A stretch of 64,000 bases of DNA from Bacteroidales bacterium UBA2287 (GCA_002345675.1 DDWL01000061.1:39956-103955), one strand, 5' to 3'; numbered from the stretch's first letter, positions 43,114 to 52,757 are shown. Made by a program: numbers and translations. Notes: generated from the sequence alone by a model not told the origin.

Positions 43114-45324
43114 CTACTTGCTCGTTTCTTCCTTAAATTGCCAGTAAGTAATGTTTTCGCCGTTACGGAAGTAGTAAATTGAACCGTTTTCGTGTTCAAC
43201 TTTTGAGTAAAAAGTAACAATGCCATTACGGTTATAAACAGTTCGAGTAAGAATAATTAAGTTTAAGAAAACCTGTTCCTGTGTGCGCTCAGCCGAATAC
43301 TGTTTGGCTAAATCTTCAACTGGAATTGCTTCGCCACGTTGCTCGACAACCATTTGTGCAAGCATTTTTTGCTTGCGCGCCTCGGTTTCCTTACGAATTA
43401 TTTCCTGCTGCTGCTTTAACTCCCCTTCAACTTGTATGCGACGTAATTCTTCTTGTTGCCTTATCTTTTCGGTTTCGGTTCGAATTTTTTCTTCTTCAGC
43501 TTTGCGAAGTTCTTCCTTTCTCTGTGCTTCTTGTGTTGCCCTTTGCTTGGCATCCACTTCGGCTTTAGCTTTTTCTTCGGCAAGTTTTTTAAGCGCAGTT
43601 TCACGAGCAGTAGCATCGGCCATGGCACGTGCCTCCGATTCCTTTTTCAAACGTTCCTGCTCGGCAATACGCGCTTCTTCTTGAACTTTTTTACGAGCAT
43701 CCTCTTCGGCACGAAGCTTTTCGGCTTCAACGCGAACCCTTTCCTGTTCGGCTGCGCGAGCCTCGTCGGCAGCCTTTTTACGTGCTTCTTCGGCTAAACG
43801 AGCTTTTTCGAGTTCGACCTTACGTTGCTCCTCTTCGAGTTTCTTTTGCTCTTCGCGCTTTGCAGTTTCCTCGGCAACTCTTTTTCTGGCATCTTCCTCG
43901 GCTTTGGCTCTTTCCTCGGCAAGGCGTTTCATTTCGGCTTCGCGTTCCTGAGCATTTACTATTGCTTTGGCTTCGGCCTCTTTGCGAACACGCTCCTGTT
44001 CGGCAATACGGGCTTCCTGTTCGGCTTTTTTACGAACTTCTTCGGCAACCCTTATTTTCTCGGCTTCTTGCTTTTGGCGCTCCTGCTCTAATCGAACTTG
44101 CTCCTCTCGCTTGGCAGTTTCTTCGGCAACTCTGCGTCGGTTTTCTTCCTCAATCTTCTTTTTCTCCTCCTCGGCTTTTATGCGTGCTTCCTCTTTTGCT
44201 TTTGCTTCGGCAAGTGCTTTAACTTCGGCTTCTTTTCGTACACGCTCCTGTTCGGCAATGCGGGCTTCGGCTTCGGCTTTTTTACGGGCTTCTTCGGCAA
44301 CTCTTATTTTCTCGGCTTCTTGCTTTTGGCGCTCCTGCTCAAGGCGAAGCTGTTCCTCTTTCTTTGCAGCCTCTTCGGCAATTTTACGACGGGTTTCTTC
44401 TTCTAACTTGCGCTTTTCCTCTTCGGCTTTTATGCGTGCGTCCTCTTTTGCTTTTGCATCGGCTAATGCGCGTAGTTCGGCTTCCTTACGAATTCGTTCC
44501 TCTTCCTGTTTTTTTAGTTCCTCTTTACGCTTGGCGTCTTCTTCGGCTTTAATGCGAATTTGCTCATCGGCCTTACGTTTTTCCTCTTCGGCTTTTAATC
44601 GTGCGTCTTCTTTAACTTTTGCTTCGGCAAGTAACTTGGCTTCAGCATCTTTCCTTTTTTGGTCTTCTAAAGCCTTTCTTTTATCTTCCTCAGCTTTTTT
44701 CTTAGCAATATCTTCCTGTTTCCTCATTTCGGCCTGGGCAGCCATTTGAGCCTGTTTTTCGGCAGCTGCTTGTTTTACTGCTTCCTCCGCTTTTTTCTTT
44801 TCTTCCTGAACTATTTGCTTTTCCTCCTCCATTACCTTACGCTGGAAACTTGCCGAGTAATCCTTGTCCGAATCGAATCGTTTTGTTGTCAAATCGAACA
44901 TAATTTTACCTACAGGATTGTCGTATACCTTAATGGCAGTTTTGTCTTCTTGAGGATTTAGCTCAACGGCTAATCCGAAAATTTCCATATTATCCTTTGG
45001 TATTGCGGCAGGAATTCTTGAGTTAATGCTTAATTTTTTTGTTACATAATTAGGCTTTTCGAAAGAAATAATATAATCGGCATCGAAATCGAGTTCAAGC
45101 TCGAAACGGCCACCACGTTCGATTGGGCAATTGCCAATAAATGTTCCATTTTTATATATTAGTATTTTAGCACCGTCGGCGTTTCCTTTATTTATTATGA
45201 ACTTACCCTCGTAAACAAGTTTTTCTTGTGCTAAAATACTTGGAGAATACAATGTAAGGAATAAACCCACAAAAAGGAATACTAAATAACGTAGCCCAGA
45301 TTTTTGAGAGAAATTATTCACCAT
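43114..45324 (-). CDS. TolA-like long single-helix exported protein
   Basis: A 736-residue protein with a signal peptide (LRYLVFLFVGLFLTLYSPSILAQ), a beta-rich domain at about residues 35-130 (EGKFIINKGNADGAKILIYKNGTFIGNCP) and a helix of some 480 residues (about 165-645) made of Lys, Glu, Ala, Arg and Gln. The helix contains an 84-residue internal repeat, seen from one RLEQERQKQEAEKIRVAEE to the next. A C-terminal domain of about 80 residues (QVFLNLIILTRTVYNRNGIVTFYSK) closes it. TolA-like periplasmic spanning is a fair idea, but no TolA C-terminal domain is recognised. It is just downstream of nothing on its strand and has its own promoter. Confidence 0.8.
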   Translation of the reverse strand: MVNNFSQKSGLRYLVFLFVGLFLTLYSPSILAQEKLVYEGKFIINKGNADGAKILIYKNGTFIGNCPIERGGRFELELDFDADYIISFEKPNYVTKKLSINSRIPAAIPKDNMEIFGLAVELNPQEDKTAIKVYDNPVGKIMFDLTTKRFDSDKDYSASFQRKVMEEEKQIVQEEKKKAEEAVKQAAAEKQAQMAAQAEMRKQEDIAKKKAEEDKRKALEDQKRKDAEAKLLAEAKVKEDARLKAEEEKRKADEQIRIKAEEDAKRKEELKKQEEERIRKEAELRALADAKAKEDARIKAEEEKRKLEEETRRKIAEEAAKKEEQLRLEQERQKQEAEKIRVAEEARKKAEAEARIAEQERVRKEAEVKALAEAKAKEEARIKAEEEKKKIEEENRRRVAEETAKREEQVRLEQERQKQEAEKIRVAEEVRKKAEQEARIAEQERVRKEAEAKAIVNAQEREAEMKRLAEERAKAEEDARKRVAEETAKREEQKKLEEEQRKVELEKARLAEEARKKAADEARAAEQERVRVEAEKLRAEEDARKKVQEEARIAEQERLKKESEARAMADATARETALKKLAEEKAKAEVDAKQRATQEAQRKEELRKAEEEKIRTETEKIRQQEELRRIQVEGELKQQQEIIRKETEARKQKMLAQMVVEQRGEAIPVEDLAKQYSAERTQEQVFLNLIILTRTVYNRNGIVTFYSKVEHENGSIYYFRNGENITYWQFKEETSK

Positions 45325-45382
45325 TGACTTTTTTTTCTTTTAAATAGATTTTTGAAGAATCAACTTACATGTTAACGAAAAA

Positions 45383-45411
45383 CAAAGGTAAATGTTATTG
45401 TTTTTCTTCAA
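45383..45411 (-). promoter_or_regulatory. Promoter for the TolA-like gene
   Basis: The minus strand reads TTG, 18 bases, TACCTTTG, close to the Bacteroidota consensus with a slightly short spacer. The leader to the ATG at 45324 would be about 50 bases. Confidence 0.5.
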
Positions 45412-45495
45412 ACAACAAATCTAATGAGTTCAAAGCTTATTAACAATAGCACTCACCTAATTTTTTGGGCTATTCATCATTATTATGGTGCTATT

Positions 45496-46659
45496 TTACG
45501 GCTTTTCGCTTGTTACTATTTCGAAAACCACAATTTCGGGACGATTGCCAATACGAATTGGGGGTCCCCATGAGCCAAAGCCAGTTGACACAAAAAAATG
45601 CGTTTGTTCAATTTTTTTATAGCCTCTACTTACCTCAAATATTGCCTGTGTTATGAAGTTAAATGGCCAAAGCTGACCGTGGTGAGTATGCCCCGAAAGC
45701 TGAAAATCGATACCATTTTCAACTGCTTCGTTCAAATTATAGGGTTGATGGTCGAGAAGAAAAGTGAACTTCGATTTATCGATTTGCGAAGCCAGTTCGG
45801 TAATGCTTTTACGGCTGTATCCACCCATAATTTTCGACTGCCTATCTTCACGACCAACAATGTTAAATAGATTTTGAGGTGAAATAACGCTGTCGCGTAT
45901 AACAGTTACTCCATGCTGGGTTAAGTAGTTAACAGCAGGTTCAACTCCGCCAATATACTCGTGATTTCCTGTTACAGCATAAATACCAAGGGGTGCTTTT
46001 AGTTTGCTAATAAGGCTTCCCATGTCGCGTTTAATTACGGGTCCAATATCCTCATCGAATATGTCGCCTGCCAAAAGAATAATATCGGGTTTTTGAGAGT
46101 TCATCATTTCGACAAAGCGGCTAAGCCTACCGTTTGATATAACGGTTCCCAAGTGTATGTCGGATGCCATTGCTACGCGAAGCGTTTTATAACCAGAAAT
46201 TGATTTTGTAGTATTTATTGAAAGCCTGTTAACTTTTGGTAATAAAGCATTTATATACCCAGCCACTATAATTATTGCTACAAAACCAATAATCCCAAAA
46301 GTTACCCTCGATGATAATAGTTTGGAAACTGTAAAACCAAGAATATTTGGCGAACTAAAAACCCATGATATAAGTCGAAATAAATCGATAAGCAAAAAGA
46401 ATAGCGTAAAATAGAGCATGGCACCGAGCCAAATAGACCCCATTTTAACAAGTAAATCGCTTAACAACGAAGGCAATGCTCTTTCTAAAACCCGTCCGAG
46501 TGGGTATGCAAAAACAATTGTAAAAAAAGCAATTTTAAAGAGCACATTTTGTAACCCTATTAAATTGAAATGCAATAAATGCTTGTAAATGTATAAATTA
46601 ACCAAAAAATAAATGGTTAGTACTATCGAAAAGAAAATTACAAATGCCATTTTATTCAC
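45496..46659 (-). CDS. Membrane-anchored metallophosphoesterase
   Basis: A 387-residue protein with four or five hydrophobic segments in its first 140 residues, then a calcineurin-like phosphoesterase domain. Metal and catalytic motifs are ASDIHLGTV, LAGDIFDED, TGNHEYIGG and LSGHTHHGQLWP. It belongs to the YkuE/YaeI-like group, whose members act on phosphate esters, some on lipid precursors such as UDP-diacylglucosamine. The membrane segments place the enzyme at the inner membrane. It converges with nothing and stands apart from its neighbours. Confidence 0.9.
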   Translation of the reverse strand: MNKMAFVIFFSIVLTIYFLVNLYIYKHLLHFNLIGLQNVLFKIAFFTIVFAYPLGRVLERALPSLLSDLLVKMGSIWLGAMLYFTLFFLLIDLFRLISWVFSSPNILGFTVSKLLSSRVTFGIIGFVAIIIVAGYINALLPKVNRLSINTTKSISGYKTLRVAMASDIHLGTVISNGRLSRFVEMMNSQKPDIILLAGDIFDEDIGPVIKRDMGSLISKLKAPLGIYAVTGNHEYIGGVEPAVNYLTQHGVTVIRDSVISPQNLFNIVGREDRQSKIMGGYSRKSITELASQIDKSKFTFLLDHQPYNLNEAVENGIDFQLSGHTHHGQLWPFNFITQAIFEVSRGYKKIEQTHFFVSTGFGSWGPPIRIGNRPEIVVFEIVTSEKP

Positions 46660-46934
46660 TTTTTTAGTGTTTTAAACTGTTAATAAATTGGTAAGTTGCT
46701 ATAAACCGTTGGTCTATAAAATTTGTGTATTAATAAAAAACAAAAGTTAAACAAACAGTATGAAATAATGTTTTGTGTAAAATTAAAATTACTTTTCAAC
46801 AAAAGTGATTAATTTTAGTGCTTGTAACAAACTAATGTACTTAATTTAAATGTTTATTAGAACACTCAATTTCAGTGTCATTACAATTTTAAATCACATT
46901 TTTGTAGTACATGTAATTGGAAAACTACCTGAAT

Positions 46935-49616
46935 ATGCATAGTAAAAAAGAGGACGAAGAAATACAACAGAATCTTTGTAAGAGTATTCTTACAAGTGCA
47001 AATTCGGGTTTTTTGGTTATTCAAAATAGTAAAGTAGTTTTCCACAACCCCTACTACCTTAAACTTACAGGGTATTCCAGCGAAGAAATTGAGACCCTCG
47101 ATTTTATTGATATTGTTCACCCAAAGGACAAAAAGCTAATTAAGCTACTCTTTGCCGACGACTTTAAAGAAATTCGAACCAAGTCGTCGCAGTCGTACAC
47201 ATACCGAATAAGTCATAAGAGTGGCGAGTTGCGCTGGCTAAAATCGAATGTTTCGCTTATTGATTGGAACGGAAAGTTGGCATTAGTTGACAGTTGTTTC
47301 GATATTACTGCGCAAAAGGAATTTGAGCAAAACTTTTTGCAAGAAGAGCAAAACTTTAAACTTTTGGTAAACTCGCTCGACGACATGGTTTTTATTTTAA
47401 GCCAAAAAGCAACCATAATTCAGGGAAACCGAACTGTTTACGAAAAGCTTAAGCTACCCGAACAGGAATTACTGCTTAGGAGTTTCGAAGATTTAAATCT
47501 ACAAAAAGATAAAAACAGTATAAAGAACACGGTAGTTCAGGCAAGCGAAGGAAAACGTGTGGTTTTAGTTAGCTTACTAAAAGGGCATAGGGGAAAAACG
47601 ATACCCGTTGAAATTCGATTTTTTTCGGGACTTTGGAGCCAAAAGCAGGTTGTTTTTGCTGTTTGTCAAGATATTTCGGAGCGAATTGAAGCCGAAAAAG
47701 TAATAAAACTTTCCGAAGAAAAATTCAGCAGAGCCTTCGAAACCAGTGCAGCCATGATGGCCATTAGCACCTTTAGCGATGGGCGTTACATTGATGTAAA
47801 CGAAACATTTTTAGAAAAAACAGGGCTAACACGCAAAGAAATTATTGGACAACGATCGATTGACATTAGGCTTTACTCCGAAATTGATAGAAGAGAAGAG
47901 TTAAAAGCGAGAATGCTTCAGGGGGAGAAAGTACGAAATATTGAAACTACAGTTTTTCATATATCGGGGCAACCCCTTACCTGCCTTTTTTCGGCAGAAA
48001 TAATATATATTCAGGAAAATCCCTGTATGCTCGTTGTAATGAACGACATTTCAGAACGTAAAAAATCGGAAGAACGCATTCAAAAAAGCGAGCAACGCTT
48101 TAGGCAACTGGCCGAACTACTGCCCGAAATGGTTTTTGAGGCCAATGCTAAGGGGATTATTACCTTTGCAAACGACTACTTGTTAGATTTATTTGGATTT
48201 ACCGAAGAGCAAGTAATAAATGAAATTAGCATAAGTAAATTATTTGCTCAAAATAGCAAAGTAATTGTGCACGAATACCTTAGTCAAGCTGCTTCGCTAC
48301 CCGAACTACACTCAATTGAGCTAATTGCTCAAAAAACAAATGCATTAGCTTTTCCAGTTCTTACTCATATTTTGGCAACCCAAACAAAGGGAAAGGTCGA
48401 CAAATTTATGGGAATTCTTGTCGACATAACCGAACGCAAAGAGCAAGAAATTGAGCTTATAAAAGCGAAAGAACTTGCCGAAGAGGCATCGAGAGCAAAG
48501 GAACAGTTCCTGTCGGTTATGAGTCACGAAATTCGAACCCCAATGAACGCAATTATTGGGACAACCAATTTGCTCTTTCAGGAGGAACCGTTGGAACGGC
48601 AAATGGGATACCTTAAAGCGCTTAAATTCTCGGCCGAAAACCTTCTTGTGCTGCTAAACGACATTCTCGATTTTAGCAAAATTGAGGCTGGTAAATTCCA
48701 AATTCATAATACAACCTTTAATTTACATGAAATTGCCGAGGGAGTTTATAGTACCTTCGAAGGGGTTGCTCGACAAAAGAGCATTACCCTCGAATTACAA
48801 TTCGACAAAACAATTCCTCAAACTATTGTTGGCGATCCTATTCGCATAAATCAAGTTTTAGCAAACCTCCTGTCGAATTCACTAAAATTTACCGAAAAGG
48901 GAACAGTTACTCTTAACATTTCGTCGAACAGGGAAACTAAAACCCATCGAATTATTAATTTTTCGGTAACCGATTCGGGAATTGGAATTCCAAAGGAAAA
49001 AATTGATGATATTTTCAAGGAATTCTCACAGGTTTACTCAAAGAAAAACCACCGGTACGGTGGAACAGGATTAGGTTTAACCATATCGAAACGCTTAGTT
49101 GAACTTATGGGTGGAAACCTCGAACTTAAAACAACTATGGGGCAAGGTTCGGAGTTCTACTTCTCGTTAAAACTTAAAAAAACAACTAAAAAGGTTGAAT
49201 TACCCGAAAAGCAAGTTGTAAAAAAGGATGTAACTATTGCTGGATACCGTATTCTTGTTGTCGAAGACAATGAAATTAATGCAATGATTGCCCTGAAATT
49301 TTTAAAAACATGGGGAGCCATTGCCGACTTGGCCATTAACGGCCATCAAGCGGTAGAAAAGGTTAGCTGTAACACCTACGATTTAGTACTTATGGATCTC
49401 GAAATGCCAATAATGAATGGCTACGAGGCAACCAAAGCAATTCGTGAGCTAAGTGACAAAAAAAAGAATTCGATTCCCATCGTTGCACTTACTGCCTCGG
49501 CTATGATTGATGTTAGAAGTCGCATTAAGGACACCGGAATGGATGGATTCATTTTAAAGCCCTTTAAACCATCCGATTTACTCGATAAAATTTTCTTTTT
49601 TGCTAATAAAAAGTGA
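46935..49616 (+). CDS. Cytoplasmic hybrid histidine kinase with four PAS domains
   Basis: An 893-residue soluble sensor without signal peptide or membrane helix. Four PAS domains run from about residue 15 to 510, starting near ILTSANSGFLVIQNSK, LVNSLDDMVFILSQKA, AFETSAAMMAISTFSDG and LAELLPEMVFEANAKG. The kinase core has FLSVMSHEIRTPMNAIIG with the phosphoacceptor His, NLLSNSLKFTEKGT, TDSGIGIP and GTGLGLTIS. A receiver domain with YDLVLMDLEMPIMNGYEA ends the protein. The start at ATG 46935 is preferred over TTG 46917. It would sense an internal cue, perhaps redox or a small ligand. Confidence 0.92.
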   Translation: MHSKKEDEEIQQNLCKSILTSANSGFLVIQNSKVVFHNPYYLKLTGYSSEEIETLDFIDIVHPKDKKLIKLLFADDFKEIRTKSSQSYTYRISHKSGELRWLKSNVSLIDWNGKLALVDSCFDITAQKEFEQNFLQEEQNFKLLVNSLDDMVFILSQKATIIQGNRTVYEKLKLPEQELLLRSFEDLNLQKDKNSIKNTVVQASEGKRVVLVSLLKGHRGKTIPVEIRFFSGLWSQKQVVFAVCQDISERIEAEKVIKLSEEKFSRAFETSAAMMAISTFSDGRYIDVNETFLEKTGLTRKEIIGQRSIDIRLYSEIDRREELKARMLQGEKVRNIETTVFHISGQPLTCLFSAEIIYIQENPCMLVVMNDISERKKSEERIQKSEQRFRQLAELLPEMVFEANAKGIITFANDYLLDLFGFTEEQVINEISISKLFAQNSKVIVHEYLSQAASLPELHSIELIAQKTNALAFPVLTHILATQTKGKVDKFMGILVDITERKEQEIELIKAKELAEEASRAKEQFLSVMSHEIRTPMNAIIGTTNLLFQEEPLERQMGYLKALKFSAENLLVLLNDILDFSKIEAGKFQIHNTTFNLHEIAEGVYSTFEGVARQKSITLELQFDKTIPQTIVGDPIRINQVLANLLSNSLKFTEKGTVTLNISSNRETKTHRIINFSVTDSGIGIPKEKIDDIFKEFSQVYSKKNHRYGGTGLGLTISKRLVELMGGNLELKTTMGQGSEFYFSLKLKKTTKKVELPEKQVVKKDVTIAGYRILVVEDNEINAMIALKFLKTWGAIADLAINGHQAVEKVSCNTYDLVLMDLEMPIMNGYEATKAIRELSDKKKNSIPIVALTASAMIDVRSRIKDTGMDGFILKPFKPSDLLDKIFFFANKK

Positions 49617-49635
49617 GTTCGATGTAATAAAGGTA

Positions 49636-49663
49636 GAAAGAGGCCATAAATGAGGCCTCTTTC
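49636..49663. terminator. Bidirectional terminator candidate
   Basis: GAAAGAGGCC-ATAAATGA-GGCCTCTTTC is a perfect 10-bp stem with A-rich and T-rich ends, located between the converging hybrid-kinase and stress-protein genes. Confidence 0.75.
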
Positions 49664-49687
49664 TTGTTAAAGTACTTCAACTTCCAT

Positions 49688-50782
49688 TTACCCAGGAAAT
49701 ATTAGCAAAGGCATATCGGCTTCGTTAAGCATTTTACGTGTTAATGAGGGATTTACAAACCGCTCCAAAAGGTTGCGCTTGTGCATTGTAAGAGCCACAA
49801 GGTTAATCTTTTTTTCGGCAATAAAATCCTTTAAAACATCCTTGTGCTTCTTAGTTTCAAGTGTGTTGAATTGAATTTGAACTTTCTTCGATATTTTGTT
49901 AAAATAGTTACTCATATTCTTTACTAAAGCCTGAACTACTTGATTTTCGGGATCGGAAGTTAAATGGGTACAAAAAACGTTAATGTTAAAGGAACTAACA
50001 ATGGTTATCAACTTGCGTAGTGCTTGGTAATCGGCATCGTCGAGGTTTGTTACGTATAGCACATTATGCAACTGATCCATATCCGTAATCTTTGCCTTTT
50101 CGGGTATAACAAGAATTGGAATTCCTGTTTCGTCGGCTACTTCGGCAGCAACGCTTCCAACAAGTTCGGAACTACGGAAACCATCGCGCTTTGCGCCCAT
50201 AATTACCATTCCTGGCTTGTATTGCTGGCACATTTCAACAATGCCATAGCTTACGTAACTTTCGCGAAGCGAATAGCCAATTCGCACATCGGGCATTCCG
50301 TGTTTCGCTGCATACTCCTTTAGTTCAGCATGAAATTTAATGAGCTTATCCTTCGCATTCTTTTGCAAAACCTGAAAGCTAATGTCGACATCTATTTGAA
50401 TGCTTGCAGCATCCGAAAATGGGATCATGTCGACAATTGGGGAAGTAAATAGATGCAAAAGTTTTATTTCGGCACCATATTTATGAGCCAACTTAATGGC
50501 AAAAAATGCAGCGTTTTTAGAGGTTTCCGAAAAATCGACAGGCACAAGTATTTTTCTTGGGCCTAATTCTCCCTTTTGGGAGTAGTTAAAAAACGAGAGA
50601 ATATTAAGTGCCTTTTCCACATCGGCTTCCTTAATTTGAACCTTAACCCCTTCGGAAATATGAGGCTGAATAAGGTTGACATTTTTGAGGAAGCATGCTA
50701 CTCCGTGCGATTCTAAAAAACTTTGAAGTACCAAAGCGCTGGAGTAGTTGTCGGTTGCAATAACAATTAAGTTGTCTTCCAT
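49688..50782 (-). CDS. Universal stress protein with DUF2007 domain
   Basis: A 364-residue cytoplasmic protein. Residues 1-68 (LIVIATDNYSSALVLQSFLESHGVACFL, VQIKEADVEKAL) match the small DUF2007 putative signal-transducing domain. Two universal stress protein domains follow: ILVPVDFSETSKNAAFFAIKLAHKYGAEIKLLHL to MVIMGAKRDGFRSSELVGSVAAEVADETGIPILVIPE, which has the GxxRxGxxxxxxGS-like ATP loop, and a second degenerate copy to the C-terminus (LTMHKRNLLERFVNPSLTRKML). The roles of such proteins are in stress survival; the fusion suggests joint sensing. It forms a single-gene unit. Confidence 0.88.
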   Translation of the reverse strand: MEDNLIVIATDNYSSALVLQSFLESHGVACFLKNVNLIQPHISEGVKVQIKEADVEKALNILSFFNYSQKGELGPRKILVPVDFSETSKNAAFFAIKLAHKYGAEIKLLHLFTSPIVDMIPFSDAASIQIDVDISFQVLQKNAKDKLIKFHAELKEYAAKHGMPDVRIGYSLRESYVSYGIVEMCQQYKPGMVIMGAKRDGFRSSELVGSVAAEVADETGIPILVIPEKAKITDMDQLHNVLYVTNLDDADYQALRKLITIVSSFNINVFCTHLTSDPENQVVQALVKNMSNYFNKISKKVQIQFNTLETKKHKDVLKDFIAEKKINLVALTMHKRNLLERFVNPSLTRKMLNEADMPLLIFPG

Positions 50783-50871
50783 AACTCAAGTCTTTTGGGG
50801 TTTCAACGTAAGTTACGCCTTATTTAAATACATGTCAAGTGTTTTAACCCATAATAACTATTTATTAGTAA

Positions 50872-50899
50872 ACCGATAACTGAGAACTGCCGACTGAAA
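50872..50899. repeat. Heptamer repeat array F (short)
   Basis: Four units in register, ACCGATA, ACTGAGA, ACTGCCG, ACTGAAA, ending at the stop codon of the truncated MFS gene. The last two units are also the last two of array G at the end of the intact MFS gene. Confidence 0.75.
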
Positions 50900-50900
50900 C

Positions 50901-51627
50901 CTATTCCCCCCACATTCTCTCCCTATAGTGCCTTTCCGAGAAAGAAACAAATAGAATTAAAGCCAGCACGTTAACTCCTGCACAAACAATAAATGCTCCG
51001 CTTAAGCCAATGTAGTCCGATAGAAATCCTGTTGTTATCATTCCTATTCCAATACCCAAATCGAAACAGGTAAAAAGTGTCGAATTTGCTGCGCCACGGC
51101 GCTCGGGCTTAACCAAGTTGTTGGCCATACTCTGAAAAACGGGCATAATAATTCCAAAGCCAAAACCCATTAGTATTGCCGAAGCGTGGTAGCCAACTGG
51201 ATTATGCACCAGAGCAAGAATTGGAAACGAAAGAATTAGTATTTTTAATCCCAAAATCGACACACGTCGTGGTCCCTGCTTATCGAACGCTTTACCGCCA
51301 AATACTCGCGAAATACCAATGCCAATGGCAATTAATAGGAAAAATGGACCACTATTGGTAATGCCAATCTCTTGTCCGTAAAGGGCTATAAACGAAAGCA
51401 CGCTTCCGTACGAAAACATTATTAAAAGCATATTAAGCGAAATGGGAATTGCCGAGGCTTCGACCATTCCCTTTATACTAAGCTCTCTTTTTTGATTTCC
51501 ACTTGTAAATACTGGAAATTTCACCAGTTGAGTAAATAAAAACCCTAAAAGACTTATGGCTATTGCCGATACGAATAGGGTAGTGAACCTGTCGTTTTGA
51601 GCAATAGTAATGGCAATAAAAGGACCA
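50901..51627 (-). pseudogene. 5'-truncated MFS transporter remnant
   Basis: The last 242 or so residues of a major-facilitator transporter, from GPFIAITIAQNDRF to ERHYRERMWGE. It is a paralogue of the intact 390-residue gene at 62637-63809 and lacks the first 150 residues (about five helices), so it cannot be a normal carrier. The frame is still open. From KRELSIKGMVEAS onward only two residues differ from the intact copy (Lys for Ala, Trp for Arg), whereas the first 45 residues carry at least seven changes. Homology to the intact gene stops at base 51627, where the molybdopterin remnant begins. Confidence 0.88.
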
Positions 51628-52325
51628 GCTAAGTAATGCCCGAGAACGAAATTTACTATCATTTAGCTCTTAAGTTGGGTATTTCAAAAGAAGAGGTTGA
51701 AAAACAACTAATTCCACCAGGAGAAGAGGGTGTTCAGCAGTATTTAAACGAAAAACTCGCTCAATTTCCCAATTTGTCGTACGAAAAGTTGAAGGAAGGG
51801 CCAATGCTTGCCCCAAATCTACAGGAAATCGCCTTTTCCGATATGGTTTTTGCAACTCCCAGCGGAAAAATAGAGCTGTTCGCGCAGCAAGCAACCGAAC
51901 TATGGGGAGCGAACCAACTGCCTACTTACGAGCCATTAGCCGAAGGCAATTTGAAAACAGAAGTCGAGACCAAGTATCCACTTTTTTTAATGTCGCCAAA
52001 TACCAAAAACCGCATTCACTCGCAATTCAATAACCTAAAGGTTATAAAAATGCTTAATCCCGAGCCGTTTGTCGAAATTAATCCCTACGATGCTCGCATT
52101 CGTAATATACGCAATGGGAGTAAAACAAAGGTTTTTAATGGCAGGGGCGAAGTAGTTGTTAAGGCAAAATTAACATATTCGGTTCGTGTTGGCTGCGTTG
52201 TAATTCATAATGGTTGGTGGGCAACCGAAGGGTGCTCGGTAAATAACCTATCCAAAGGTCGCGAAACCGATATGGGCCACGGCACTGCTTTTCACGATAA
52301 TAGGGTGGAAGTGGAAAGGGGTTAA
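51628..52325 (+). pseudogene. 5'-truncated molybdopterin oxidoreductase remnant
   Basis: The last 229 residues of a molybdopterin oxidoreductase, MPENEIYYHLALKLGISKEE to HDNRVEVERG, are close to the C-terminus of the intact enzyme at 41035-43086 (roughly nine in ten residues the same by eye). The iron-sulfur and most cofactor-binding parts, about 454 residues, are missing. The frame is open, and an ATG at 51636 could still begin translation. The base at which homology starts, 51628-51631, directly follows the end of MFS homology, so two truncated genes are joined head to head. Confidence 0.88.
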
Positions 52326-52352
52326 ATGGGTAATGCTTTGATAATATAATAT

Positions 52353-52757
52353 TTATAGAGAATTATGTGTTAATATATTTTTCAAAAATGATTGGATTTC
52401 ATAAAAACTATATGGTTTTTGCAAAACATAATTTGCACCTAACTCTTTTGCCATTAGTAAATATTCCCTGGAATCGAAGTACCCCCCACCTGAAACCACA
52501 AGTAATTTTGTTGTGGGACTATTCTCTTTAATCCACATAATAACCTCTAAACCATCCATTACAGGCATAACTATGTCGGTTATTATTAAGTCGTAGGGGG
52601 CCTGAATATGCTGGAAAATTCCTTCACTTCCATTGTAGGCTACATCAGCTGAAGCGCCATCAAGTTCAAGCATTTCTTTTAGAGTATGGGCTAAGTCAAT
52701 ATCATCGTCAATAACGAGTATTCTGAGTTTTTTGGGGTTAAAATTTGCTTCTTCCAT
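52353..52757 (-). CDS. Single-domain response regulator
   Basis: A 134-residue receiver domain without output: ILVIDDDIDLAHTLKEML for the acidic pocket, YDLIITDIVMPVMDGLEV with the phospho-Asp near residue 60, VVSGG and LQKPYS with the conserved Lys. It lies downstream of cheW and the chemoreceptor gene on the same strand, so it may act like CheY or as a phosphate sink for a kinase coupled to the receptor. A stem-loop separates it from cheW. Confidence 0.9.
   Translation of the reverse strand: MEEANFNPKKLRILVIDDDIDLAHTLKEMLELDGASADVAYNGSEGIFQHIQAPYDLIITDIVMPVMDGLEVIMWIKENSPTTKLLVVSGGGYFDSREYLLMAKELGANYVLQKPYSFYEIQSFLKNILTHNSL

Noticed and set aside
43281..44961. Several long open frames antisense to the TolA-like gene
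   Set aside because: They follow from the Lys/Glu/Ala-rich codons of the real gene, which avoid stop codons on the opposite strand; products are Ser/Phe/Leu low-complexity sequence.
46917..46934. TTG start for the hybrid kinase
   Set aside because: An ATG 18 bases on gives a normal start and nothing supports the longer form.
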